In this document: positions 8,946-17,423 of the stretch, one piece after another | Numbering within the stretch: the stretch's first letter is position 1 | Layout: every line of letters starts with the position of its first letter | Source: Bacillota bacterium | GTDB taxonomy: Bacteria; Bacillota; Clostridia; Lachnospirales; Lachnospiraceae | Direction of reading: 5' to 3' | Length of the DNA stretch: 64,000 nt | NCBI GenBank assembly: GCA_023411555.1 | Contig: JAEYOQ010000008.1 | Location: 29,815 to 93,814, forward strand | Made by a program: the position numbers and the translations under genes | Notes under the pieces: model-generated | Databases searched by the model: none | Told to the model about the DNA's origin: nothing | Seen by the model: the letters and a program-made list of their open reading frames with translations, nothing else

Positions 8946-9464
8946 ATGAAAAACAATAAAAGATTATTTACTCTCTCTGTATTACTGGTACTTGTGAGCT
9001 TAATGTTTATATTCGCTGAAACTCAATTAAAAGAAGACGTTGGACAAACCTTAGCTAGTGATGTTCCTGTTATCATTACTGCAGAAGACGGAGATGGCGA
9101 TGCTTATGCTAGTGATATGCCCCATATTGTTACCGCTTCCACTGAGGATGATCTGACTCTTGCCAGTGATATGCCTCATATCGTTACTGCTTCCATCGAG
9201 GACGATCTGACTCTTGCAAGTGACATGCCCCATATCGTTACCGCTTCCATCGAGGACGGGCTGACTCTTGCTAGTGATATGCCTCATATCGTTACTGCTT
9301 CCATCGAGGACGGACTGACTCTTGCTAGTGATATGCCTCATATTGTTACCGCTTCCATCGAGGACGGGCTGACTCTTGTTAGTGATATGCCTCATATTGT
9401 TACCGCTTCCATCGAGGACGGACTGATTCTTGCTAGTGATATGCCTCATATTGTTACCGCATAA
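8946..9464 (+). CDS. Secreted repeat protein, probable multi-copy peptide precursor
   Basis: A 172-residue protein. A Sec signal (MKNNKR start, hydrophobic core, FIFA end near residue 24) is followed almost entirely by 18-residue repeats of the form ASDMPHIVTASIEDGLTL. There are seven units with an exact SDMPHIVTA core and one degenerate unit at the front (SDVPVIITA). The last unit stops exactly after the core. The acidic linker IEDGLTL varies slightly. No domain is recognised. The repeated short core, secretion signal and adjacent peptide-sensor-type regulators suggest that proteases release several identical signal peptides; this is inference. TAGGAGG lies 8 nt before ATG. A structural surface protein is the main alternative. 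Confidence 0.85.
   Translation: MKNNKRLFTLSVLLVLVSLMFIFAETQLKEDVGQTLASDVPVIITAEDGDGDAYASDMPHIVTASTEDDLTLASDMPHIVTASIEDDLTLASDMPHIVTASIEDGLTLASDMPHIVTASIEDGLTLASDMPHIVTASIEDGLTLVSDMPHIVTASIEDGLILASDMPHIVTA
9054..9461 (+). repeat. 54-bp tandem coding repeat, 7.6 units
   Basis: Units begin at 9054 (degenerate), 9108, 9162, 9216, 9270, 9324, 9378 and 9432; the last is 30 bp long and is followed by the stop codon. Differences between units are few and often silent (for example GCC/GCT and ATC/ATT), while the SDMPHIVTA core is kept, which hints at selection on the peptide. The unit is a multiple of three, so copy number can change without a frameshift. Confidence 0.95.
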
Positions 9465-9466
9465 TA

Positions 9467-10405
9467 TCAAAATATTATTGCATTATCATAATACTTAACA
9501 ACATGGTCCTCAATGAATTGCTTAACAAAAGAGAGATGCATTGCTGAGGCTATATAGTATGCTTCCTTTAAATATTTTAGACATTCTTTCTTATATTCGA
9601 TAGATAGTGCTCCCTTTTCAATTAACCTCTCTTTGTTCCATGCAATACCATACAAAAGATTAGGGAGTGCATTACCTATCTTACTTTTTTTACATATTTG
9701 AACACCTTCATTAGCTATATTTATTGCCTCTTCATGATTACCGATTAGGCCATACCATTTTGATAGATTACAAGTTAAAATAATCTGTAACAGAACTCTT
9801 TGCTGCTCTTCAACATAACTCTGCCTTAAGGCATAGTAAACTTGCTTTACCACCTCTATCGCTTTAAGATATTCTTCTTTTTCAGCATATGCTATAGATA
9901 TATTAATCAATAGTAATGCTTCGTTATAGCTTAATGGCCAATTCGCTAATGATATTGAACCATACCTTGGAATCGTTAAACGTATAGCTTTTTCGTAATT
10001 TTCAAGACAATTATCAACACTAATTTTATTCAAGTAGAAATATACTATTGTCTCTCCCCTAATAATAAATTGCTTATCTAAGATTGAATTTCCAATATTC
10101 ATTTTTATGTCATTCAACACTTCACTAGCTTTGTAAAATTCATATTGCCTAGCATAATCCTCAAACAGCTTCATTTTTTCAAGAACCTGCAAATCCGATA
10201 CTGAAAGCAAGGAATACGCTCTATCTCTGATACGACCCATTCGCTCCATCAGGAGCTCATAGACATCTCTACTCGGATTTTGACTACCATTTTCAATCCT
10301 TGACAATGTCTCGACAGAACAGATTTCATCACATAACTGCTCCTGAGTAATAGACAGAGACTTCCTTGTCATGCGTACTATATCTCCTAGTCGATATCTG
10401 CCCAT
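9467..10405 (-). CDS. RRNPP-like HTH/TPR regulator, second gene
   Basis: A 312-residue protein with an N-terminal XRE helix-turn-helix (about residues 7-60; ITQEQLCDEICSVETLSRIE) and a long all-helical remainder that looks like TPR repeats. This build and length match peptide-sensing regulators such as PlcR, Rgg, PrgX and NprR; the ligand is not known. Its ATG overlaps the end of the upstream paralogue by 19 bp and has GAGGAGG 7-8 nt upstream. The stop lies 2 bp from the stop of the repeat-peptide gene on the other strand, with no terminator between. It and its neighbour are clear paralogues. Confidence 0.8.
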   Translation of the reverse strand: MGRYRLGDIVRMTRKSLSITQEQLCDEICSVETLSRIENGSQNPSRDVYELLMERMGRIRDRAYSLLSVSDLQVLEKMKLFEDYARQYEFYKASEVLNDIKMNIGNSILDKQFIIRGETIVYFYLNKISVDNCLENYEKAIRLTIPRYGSISLANWPLSYNEALLLINISIAYAEKEEYLKAIEVVKQVYYALRQSYVEEQQRVLLQIILTCNLSKWYGLIGNHEEAINIANEGVQICKKSKIGNALPNLLYGIAWNKERLIEKGALSIEYKKECLKYLKEAYYIASAMHLSFVKQFIEDHVVKYYDNAIIF

Positions 10406-11340
10406 TGATACTCCTCCTCAAGATGCTTCTTAATTAATTCAGCTTCTGTGTTTTCCTCTAAAAAAAAGTAAACATGATATGCCTGTAGATAGTATTTTAA
10501 GCACTCCTTCTTTACTGAATCCCACCTTCCCTGATGCTTGAATAATTCTTCTGTCGTATTTGCTTTAACATAATATAGATCGCCCAGATACTCCATCCTT
10601 CGGCTTCCCTTAGTTTTCTCTAAGGCTTTATCGCACAACGCAAGTGCTTTTGCTATATGGCCCTCTGCAATATAGAGCTTACATGCCATTACTGCAACCT
10701 TTGAATAAGTTTGATTGGTATCCTCGGAGAATTCCTGAAGCCCCAGATACTCAAGAACTTGGTCCAGAATCCCCTTAGCCCGGTCAATTATCCCTGCAAT
10801 AATCATACGTTGTGTGATTTCAATAATGATACCAAGCTCGCTGCTACTTAGATAATAATCCATAATCCTATATGTCTTAAAGTCCGGTACGGTATAGGTT
10901 ATTGCCTCCATCAGCAGGTTGATCGTCTCCTCAACAGCACCACCCTGTACTTCATTTAGTAGGGCTCTGCAATAAACTATGAACTGCATATGTACATTTC
11001 CCTTGGAAGCAGTCATCTGTTCATAATTTTTTAGGAGTTCATAAGCCATCGTATAGTTCTTATCTTGGATTAATTTATTAATGTCTATTCTATATTGATA
11101 TATCATATAATCAAAGTCAGTTAGAATCAATTCAAATTGGTTTGGCATTCTTCCTAGACGTTCTAATAATGTCTCTAATAACAAAGAATCTACATCTCTC
11201 TCCCCTGCTTCGATACGTGATAAGGTAGCTACCGAACACAAACCTTTGCACAATTTACCTTGTGTGATTCCATAGGATTCTCGAAAATATTGAATGGCTG
11301 CTCCGATCTTATTTTTTGCCAAATCATTATTTTTACCCAT
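10387..11340 (-). CDS. RRNPP-like HTH/TPR regulator, first gene
   Basis: A 317-residue protein with an XRE helix-turn-helix at about residues 10-63 (ITQGKLCKGLCSVATLSRIE) followed by helical, TPR-like sequence to the end. It is a paralogue of the following gene and shares its layout, with an identical CSV-TLSRIE core. It probably heads a two-gene operon: a promoter candidate is at 11415-11443 and the downstream gene overlaps it. As above, it would bind DNA with the N-terminus and a short peptide with the C-terminal repeats. Why two are needed is unknown; they may act as activator and repressor or form a heterodimer. Confidence 0.8.
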   Translation of the reverse strand: MGKNNDLAKNKIGAAIQYFRESYGITQGKLCKGLCSVATLSRIEAGERDVDSLLLETLLERLGRMPNQFELILTDFDYMIYQYRIDINKLIQDKNYTMAYELLKNYEQMTASKGNVHMQFIVYCRALLNEVQGGAVEETINLLMEAITYTVPDFKTYRIMDYYLSSSELGIIIEITQRMIIAGIIDRAKGILDQVLEYLGLQEFSEDTNQTYSKVAVMACKLYIAEGHIAKALALCDKALEKTKGSRRMEYLGDLYYVKANTTEELFKHQGRWDSVKKECLKYYLQAYHVYFFLEENTEAELIKKHLEEEYQWADID

Positions 11341-11414
11341 TTTACCATTTTCCCACCTATTTTATTATTTTTTAAGTAGTTTAATCGACAAAAACATTAA
11401 TGCTTCTCAAATAC

Positions 11415-11443
11415 AGATTACCATATCATTTTTTCCAGTTCAA
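11415..11443 (-). promoter_or_regulatory. Candidate promoter of the regulator pair
   Basis: Read on the minus strand, TTGAAC and TAATCT are separated by 17 bp and lie about 75-100 bp before the ATG at 11340. This fits a sigma-A promoter by eye. Confidence 0.4.
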
Positions 11444-11854
11444 TTATTATTAGTTTAAAAAATGAGAATATCTGTACTTCATAGCTGCAATCTACTAATT
11501 TCAATCTATATCTCATGTATCGTGGTGTTGATCAACCACACTTGCGTAAACATGAAGCAAGTTGAATCACTTACCAAGTTTTATCCTATCATACTTCCAA
11601 TCTTATACACTGGTTGAATCACCTTATACAGAATCTCTCTGCAAATAAATATAGAGTGATCCAAACGCATTCATGCGTTTGTCCGCAGAAGTGAGTCATC
11701 CCAAAATGAACTTCGTTCACTTGCCCAGAGGGCTTTTATTTCATAGGACGAACTTATCTATGAAATAAAATATGCTCCTCACGAATTATCATGGGGAGCA
11801 TAGTAATTATTAGCGTTTATTATATATTACTTTTCTGTACCATCTATGTATGAT
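11444..11854. other. Gene-free region with repeats and hairpins
   Basis: No plausible gene. GTTGAATCAC occurs twice (11561-11570 and 11613-11622, 52 bp apart), and a TTGATCAA-centred dyad lies near 11528-11537; these could be regulator sites. Hairpins follow: CAAACGCA/TGCGTTTG at 11662-11681, a 13-bp stem at 11734-11746/11758-11770, and an 8-bp stem at 11771-11778/11795-11802. The last is close behind the VirB4-like gene and probably ends its transcript on the minus strand. Confidence 0.5.
11734..11802 (-). terminator. Double hairpin after the VirB4-like gene
   Basis: On the minus strand the first stem (11795-11802 with 11771-11778) is directly followed by ATTTTATTT and then a 13-bp AT-rich stem (11758-11770 with 11734-11746). 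It begins about 50 bp after the stop at 11855. Confidence 0.55.
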
Positions 11855-12949
11855 CTACCTAACAGCCTTAACAAGGAAACGGTTTCCACCGCATAATACT
11901 AACTTCTGCCCCTTCGGAGCCTTAGTCAGCCAGTTAATATCCTCTGGACTTAGGCTAAAGAGAGGCTTTAGAAGCTCGACCTTATCCATAGGATGACCGA
12001 AGATCTCAAAGTAACCGGAGATATTCCGAAAGCTCAAACGCTTCGTAAGGAAGGTCGCTGTATCTTCAATTGCTGCAGTAATCACGAAGCCCTGGGATTT
12101 TGATACCTTATACATCATGGCCATATATTTGTCATAGCGCAGGAAAAGGGGGTCCGCATCATCAATCAGAAGTCTTGCACCGGTAATTGGAGCCTTTCCG
12201 TTGAGTCTCGTCCATACATCCTCTATCGCCATCAGACTGTACTTATCTGTATCTTCTTTGGCTACATTAGAAACATCATAGATTACTAATCGATGACTGC
12301 CAATATTAATCTGTTCTTCTCCTTCGGCAATCTGATTTAGTTCTGTGATCGCAGCCGCTAACTCTTTTAATTCATCTAGGAAGGTATCCTTAAGTAATAT
12401 GTTATCCGTTGTAACCGGTTCAAGATTTAACTCAGCGGCTACTGCTGCCAGACCACTCTTAATATCCTCCAGCTTCCTTGCAATCTTCTTGCTTTCATAA
12501 GCATCTATCATACTATTAAAGGCTAGAGCAAACTTGTTCCAATCCAGATCTCCGCAATCCAGACACTGCTTCAACATAACCTGTTCTATCATGTATTTCT
12601 GAAGATTAGTCAGTTTCGGAAGCTTAGTTCCCACCAAAAGCCTTGCCAAGCCAAATTTGATTTTACTTAAGAACACGATATCCTGCTCACTTATCTCACA
12701 AGCATCCTGAATAATCAGGGGATTTAAAGGTTCCTGCCTCAGATCAATTACTAAACCGTCATACTTTTCGATGAGCTCATTAAACTCACCTTTCTTACTG
12801 ATGACAAAGACTGTTCCATCCGTATTCTCAAGCACATGTTCTATTTCATTTTTTAATGCACTGGTTTTTCCAGTACCGGCAGGCCCAAAGTAGAATCCGC
12901 TGCCCCCATTAATCATATCTCTTCGCTGTTGATAAATCTGAACTGCCAT
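11855..12949 (-). CDS. Stand-alone VirB4/HerA-like P-loop ATPase
   Basis: A 364-residue soluble protein with Walker A GPAGTGKT at residues 22-29 and an acidic Walker B-like RLLIDDADPLF near residues 263-273. The order Walker A, FVISKKGEF, NPLII, IDDAD, QGFVITAAIED, GQKLVLCGG resembles the C-terminal motor domain of conjugation ATPases (VirB4/TraC). Those are about 600-850 residues; this one lacks the N-terminal domain. No relaxase, coupling protein, VirB6 or integrase lies nearby, so it is not part of a visible conjugation system. The role is unknown. GGAGGGG precedes the ATG. Confidence 0.65.
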   Translation of the reverse strand: MAVQIYQQRRDMINGGSGFYFGPAGTGKTSALKNEIEHVLENTDGTVFVISKKGEFNELIEKYDGLVIDLRQEPLNPLIIQDACEISEQDIVFLSKIKFGLARLLVGTKLPKLTNLQKYMIEQVMLKQCLDCGDLDWNKFALAFNSMIDAYESKKIARKLEDIKSGLAAVAAELNLEPVTTDNILLKDTFLDELKELAAAITELNQIAEGEEQINIGSHRLVIYDVSNVAKEDTDKYSLMAIEDVWTRLNGKAPITGARLLIDDADPLFLRYDKYMAMMYKVSKSQGFVITAAIEDTATFLTKRLSFRNISGYFEIFGHPMDKVELLKPLFSLSPEDINWLTKAPKGQKLVLCGGNRFLVKAVR

Positions 12950-13262
12950 ATCTGCCCCTCCTTAATTATTATCTTCCTTTCCTAATTTCACATCTACTTT
13001 ACCTCTAAATATATCTGCCCCATCTACTATTTTACAAATATAAGTATGCCAGATTTTTCCCGAATTGTATAGTACTGGTTATTAAGAAAAAGCGTCTCCA
13101 AGCGGAAACCTTTATCGAAATCTAGTTAGCTGGGAACAGAAGCTCAGTCCAATCATTTTCATAAATATTTTCCAATCATATATTTTCTTTTCACCAGAAA
13201 TTATGTATACTAGTTAAGTACAAGCAACATCACTTACATATGTATTGAAAGGACCAGAAAAA
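12950..13262. other. Gene-free region upstream of lgt
   Basis: Contains the divergent starts of the ATPase and lgt. A TATACT with TATG directly before it (about 13203-13210) may be the -10 of lgt. No stem-loop or small gene stands out. Confidence 0.35.
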
Positions 13263-14078
13263 ATGAAGAACGAATTACTAACGATCGGACCTGTAACGCT
13301 CTACGGTTATGGTCTGATGATTGCCATCGGAGCCCTCTCCGCTTATATTACCTCTGAATATCGCGCCAAGAAGAGAGGAATGCAATATGAGTTGATATTT
13401 AACCTTTTTATCTGGGCTCTCCTTGGAGGAATCCTTGGGGCAAAGCTTCTGTACTATATTACTCAGATAAAAGAAATCATAGCTAATCCTTCCTTATTGC
13501 TGGATATCAGTAATGGCTTTGTTGTATATGGTGGAATCATCGGAGGAATTTTCTCCGGATTTCTGTTTACCAGAAAACACAAGCTGAATTTCTTAGAATA
13601 TTTTGATCTTGTTATGCCCTCCATCGCTCTGGCACAAGGCTTTGGAAGAATCGGCTGTGTACTTGCGGGCTGCTGTTACGGCCATGAGACTGAAAGTGCC
13701 TTCCACATCATGTTTCACGAATCGAAGCTTGCACCGAATGATATACCCTTAATTCCTACCCAGCCAATCTCCAGTGCCCTGAACTTCCTGAACTTTTTCG
13801 CACTGATCTTAATAGCTAAGAAAACCAAGGCCAAAGGTCAGGTAGCAGGTTTCTATCTAACCTTTTATAGTGCCGGTCGTTTCATAATTGAGTTTTTCCG
13901 TGGAGATCTAGAGCGTGGTACCATCGGAGCTTTATCGACCTCACAGTTTATCTCCATCTTCCTCTTCATTGCAGGTCTTGCAATTGTGATCATCAGTGGA
14001 GTACGTTCCAAAGGAACTGTCGAGACCACAGAGGCAGTGGCAGAAGAAGTTGAAAGCGATAGTGATTCAAACGAATAG
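13263..14078 (+). CDS. lgt: Prolipoprotein diacylglyceryl transferase
   Basis: Transfers diacylglycerol from phosphatidylglycerol to the lipobox cysteine of prolipoproteins at the membrane. The 271-residue protein has about seven membrane segments and the Lgt signature GFGRIGCVLAGCCYG, preceded by YGYGLMIAIG near the N-terminus and VVYGGIIGGIFSG. The start is the ATG with AAAGGA 9 nt upstream; an in-frame TTG at 13245 would add six residues but has no better site. The tail after the last helix is acidic (EEVESDSDSNE). Several lipoproteins in this window are its substrates (6763, 2460, 40901). Confidence 0.95.
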   Translation: MKNELLTIGPVTLYGYGLMIAIGALSAYITSEYRAKKRGMQYELIFNLFIWALLGGILGAKLLYYITQIKEIIANPSLLLDISNGFVVYGGIIGGIFSGFLFTRKHKLNFLEYFDLVMPSIALAQGFGRIGCVLAGCCYGHETESAFHIMFHESKLAPNDIPLIPTQPISSALNFLNFFALILIAKKTKAKGQVAGFYLTFYSAGRFIIEFFRGDLERGTIGALSTSQFISIFLFIAGLAIVIISGVRSKGTVETTEAVAEEVESDSDSNE

Positions 14079-14089
14079 AAGAAAGAAAC

Positions 14090-14154
14090 AAGGCTGTCAT
14101 ATAGCGGACTGATCTAACCCTTCTCGAATAGATGCGTCCCTGTATGGCAGCCTT
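14090..14154 (+). terminator. Terminator after lgt
   Basis: Arms 14090-14101 and 14143-14154 pair over 12 bp with one G-U pair, followed by TTCTTATCTT. It could also end the minus-strand GH95 transcript in the other direction. Confidence 0.6.
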
Positions 14155-14165
14155 TCTTATCTTAA

Positions 14166-16529
14166 TTATTCCTTCAAAACGGACAGCTCGGAATTAAGAG
14201 TTACTTTGTTACCGGCTTCCATATTCAATACAATGCTCCTATCCTTATACTTCACCTTAATTCTTCCATCTGCTCTAGGTAGTAAGGACGCCTTTATTAA
14301 TCTATCCTCCTGCCAGTATAGGTCTACTTCGATATTCCCTCTCGCCATCAGACCGGTCACATGCCCCTGCTTCCATTCCTCCGGAAGAGCAGGCAGTAAG
14401 GATAGAAAGCCCTCATGAGATTGCAGCAGCATCTCAGCAATTCCGGCTGTAACGCCGAAATTACCATCAATCTGGAAGGGAGGATGAGCATCAAAGAGAT
14501 TATCATAGGTTCCTCCCTGTCTGCTACGGAAAGTATCACCTACTGGCTTCAGCTGACGCTTAATCAGCTTCAAGGCATGATCACCATCTCGTAGGCGGGC
14601 CCATTGATTAACCTTCCAGCCCAGACTCCATCCAGTACCTTCATCTCCACGGTTCGTCAATGTTACCCTGCAAGCCTCCATTAGCTTAGGTGTCTTATCA
14701 TAGGTGAATTCTCCGGCGGGATGAAGACCATAAAGAAGTGATACATGGCGATGCTTAGGGTCATGCTCCTCATATTCCCTATCCCATTCGAGTAACTGAC
14801 CCTGACTTCCAATTTCAGGCGGAAGAAGTCTCGAGAGAGCTTCCTTCAGATCCTCCTTCAGCCCGTCCTCGTCATCAACAAGCGCCATTGCAGTAATACA
14901 ATTCGTAAACAATTCCCTTAGAATACTCATCGTCATCGTTGTTGTAGCAGAAAGAGCACATTTTTCCCCATGAATCAGATACTCATTCTCCGGGGAGGTA
15001 GACGGACAAGCCCATAGATATCCCTGGTCATTCTCTGTCAGGATATCAAGTCCAAACAAACATGCCTCCTTAAGAATTGGTAACGCTTCTCTTCTTAGAT
15101 ATTCCCGATCCTGTGTGAATTCATATTGCTCATATAGATGTCTGCATAACCAGGCTGCTCCCAATGGCCAAAAGCCCCAGGCTCCAGCACCTCTTTCTCC
15201 CCGAGGACCAACCGGAGTAGTGATTCTCCATAGGTCAACATTATGATGAGCCGTAAAACCTCTGGCATCATAATAGCATTTTGCGGTCTTTCTACCACTG
15301 ATACTGAGATCCTTTACCAGCTGCAACAAGGGCTCATTCATTTCCGCAAGATTGCAGGTAAAGGCAGGCCAATAATTCATCTCTGTATTTATATTAGTGG
15401 TGAAATTCGAGCTCCAGGGTGCACGTAGCTTATCATTCCAGATTCCCTGTAGATTGGCCGGCTGAGTCCCCGGTCTGGAGCTTGAGATTAACAGATATCT
15501 ACCGTATTGAAACAGTAACGGAATTATCCCTTTCTCCTGACCATCTTGTTCAAATTCCCTAAGCCGCAGGTCTGTAGGTACATCATGCATGCTGGCTCCT
15601 TCAAGGGAAAAGCTTACTCTGTCATAGAATGCTCGATAATCTGATATATGTCTGTTCTTAAGCTCCTCATAGGGTCTTGCCGCCAGCTTCTTCCACAACT
15701 CTTTACAACAAATATCCGTCTCCTTGCCCTCCAGATATGGATGCTTGTCAAAGCCTTGGAAGCTTGTCTTAACAGTAAAATATAGCGTTACTTCCGACGC
15801 ACCTAACAGCTTTAGACAATCCTCCTCCCTAGTGATACACCCTTCTGTATGCTTAAGTCCTGCGATAGCATAAAACCGAATTCCCCGTTCCTCGTCCTTT
15901 TCACTATATACAATCGGATTATCGCAATCTACATAATTCGGTACCGCCTGTCCCGGACACTCTCCTTGAAGCACCAGGGATGTCTCTCCAACCGTCACCT
16001 TACTTCTTAATTCACTCTTAAACCTTAGCGTAAGATTAATCTGCTTTTCCTTAGAGGCTGTAATTCTAAGCACAAATCCATCATCCGGCGCAGATACAAA
16101 GGCCTCTCGCATATACTCCACACCAGAACTGGAATAAGCGGTTGTACAGATTGCATTGGTTATATCTAGCCTTCTTACATAATTTTCGACTATAGGGGAA
16201 TGGTCCATAATTAACTCAATATCACCAAGTGGCATATAAGATTGCCCCCAGGTCCCAAGAACCTTATCCTCGATTAGCTCCTGTGCCTCTTTCATTCTAC
16301 CGGATAGGCAGAGTTCTTTTGCCTCCTTGATATAATCCCCTGCGCTCTCATCTACCGTATCTCTTGGGTAACCGGACCATAAGGTATCCTCGTTCAGGCA
16401 GATTCGCTCCTTCATAGTTCCCCCGTAGACCATTGCTCCTATCCTGCCATTGCCCAGGGGTAAGGCCTGTGTCCAAGACTCGGCCGGTTGTTTATACCAT
16501 AACAAAAAGTCTTTTGATCGATTATTCAT
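14166..16529 (-). CDS. GH95 alpha-L-fucosidase/galactosidase family enzyme
   Basis: About 787 residues, matching GH95. Landmarks are PLGNGRIGAMVYGG and ICLNEDTLWSG at the N-terminus, NINTEMNYWPAF with the paired Asn residues that activate water, SPENEY with the likely acid Glu, and FQIDGNFG with the conserved Asp. GH95 inverts 1,2-alpha-L-fucosides, and some members prefer alpha-L-galactose, so the exact substrate is open. No signal peptide is present, so it probably acts on imported oligosaccharides. I choose the ATG of MNNRSKDF with GAGGA upstream; an ATG 18 bp earlier lacks an RBS. The PHP gene upstream runs in the same direction. Confidence 0.9.
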   Translation of the reverse strand: MNNRSKDFLLWYKQPAESWTQALPLGNGRIGAMVYGGTMKERICLNEDTLWSGYPRDTVDESAGDYIKEAKELCLSGRMKEAQELIEDKVLGTWGQSYMPLGDIELIMDHSPIVENYVRRLDITNAICTTAYSSSGVEYMREAFVSAPDDGFVLRITASKEKQINLTLRFKSELRSKVTVGETSLVLQGECPGQAVPNYVDCDNPIVYSEKDEERGIRFYAIAGLKHTEGCITREEDCLKLLGASEVTLYFTVKTSFQGFDKHPYLEGKETDICCKELWKKLAARPYEELKNRHISDYRAFYDRVSFSLEGASMHDVPTDLRLREFEQDGQEKGIIPLLFQYGRYLLISSSRPGTQPANLQGIWNDKLRAPWSSNFTTNINTEMNYWPAFTCNLAEMNEPLLQLVKDLSISGRKTAKCYYDARGFTAHHNVDLWRITTPVGPRGERGAGAWGFWPLGAAWLCRHLYEQYEFTQDREYLRREALPILKEACLFGLDILTENDQGYLWACPSTSPENEYLIHGEKCALSATTTMTMSILRELFTNCITAMALVDDEDGLKEDLKEALSRLLPPEIGSQGQLLEWDREYEEHDPKHRHVSLLYGLHPAGEFTYDKTPKLMEACRVTLTNRGDEGTGWSLGWKVNQWARLRDGDHALKLIKRQLKPVGDTFRSRQGGTYDNLFDAHPPFQIDGNFGVTAGIAEMLLQSHEGFLSLLPALPEEWKQGHVTGLMARGNIEVDLYWQEDRLIKASLLPRADGRIKVKYKDRSIVLNMEAGNKVTLNSELSVLKE

Positions 16530-16575
16530 GATTGTGTTATTCCTCATTATATAATTTTATAATTCATTATTATGG

Positions 16576-17247
16576 CTAGAGTGTCTTTAACAGCTCAAGT
16601 GCAGCTCCTTCTCTCAGAGCCTTTACAAAGTCTACGCTTGTGTTGATTTCATGTCCGAATACCATTCCGCCTCTTGCCTGATCCCCCAGCTGATGAAAAT
16701 CCGAGCCTGAGCTCATGAATAAGGAATGCTTTTTCGCATAAGCCAATGCCAAATCGTTATGTGAATCATGTCTAGGGTTGCCATTATAGATTTCTATTCC
16801 GTGAATATACTGGGGCTCTGCTACAACCATATGCTTTCGGTAGGGATGAGCCTGAACAATAAGAATTTCCTCCTGGTCGATGAGCTTCTTAAATTCCTTC
16901 AACCCTAAGGCATATAATTCCTTATGCTCCCTAATGAATTGTTCCGTTATACCGTAAACCAGATAATCACTAGGATTCTCCGTAAAACGGATTTCGAGTC
17001 CTAAGAACACCTTTAACCCCTGCTTATTTCCTTCTTCTCTGGCATGATAATAGCCGCCTAGAAATCGATCAATCTTCTTATCCCAGGATAATCCCGTCAA
17101 TTTGTCAAAATAGGAATCAAAATAATGATCAGTAACAATAACCCCCTGATAACCCAGCTCTTTATATAACCGGACCATCTCTCTCGCCTCTACTTCACCA
17201 CAGACGCTCGTCTCTGAGGTATGAACATGTGTGTCAATTTTAAACAT
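16576..17247 (-). CDS. PHP-domain metal-dependent phosphoesterase-like protein
   Basis: A 223-residue protein of the PHP superfamily (histidinol phosphatase and polymerase exonuclease relatives). Metal ligands are visible in THVHTS near the N-terminus, VTDHYF, GLEIRF, QAHPYR and the C-terminal SGSDFHQ. The substrate cannot be read from sequence. I start at the ATG before FKIDTHVHT, which has GAGGAG 8 nt upstream; a GTG at 17274 adds nine residues without a good site. It lies about 45 bp upstream of the GH95 gene, so the two may share a transcript. Confidence 0.82.
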   Translation of the reverse strand: MFKIDTHVHTSETSVCGEVEAREMVRLYKELGYQGVIVTDHYFDSYFDKLTGLSWDKKIDRFLGGYYHAREEGNKQGLKVFLGLEIRFTENPSDYLVYGITEQFIREHKELYALGLKEFKKLIDQEEILIVQAHPYRKHMVVAEPQYIHGIEIYNGNPRHDSHNDLALAYAKKHSLFMSSGSDFHQLGDQARGGMVFGHEINTSVDFVKALREGAALELLKTL

Positions 17248-17423
17248 TACGCGTCTCCTCTCCAATGTAATCACATTTTATAATACCAATCTATGCTCTC
17301 CCCCGCAAGATAAATTGATAAATCATATCACTTGTCATGTGTGATTACAATTAATCTATAAACTTACATGTCAAATCGGGGATCTTGCAGACTATCCGAT
17401 TGCAAAATCCCCTCATTGCTTTT

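Noticed and set aside
9051..9470. A 139-aa minus-strand frame across the repeats
   Set aside because: It is the antisense shadow of the in-frame 54-bp repeats, which keep any stop-free frame open. It has no RBS and the plus frame has a signal peptide and a strong RBS.
11855..12949. Integrative conjugative element around the VirB4-like gene
   Set aside because: No relaxase, coupling protein, integrase or attachment-site repeats are seen; neighbours are ordinary chromosomal genes.
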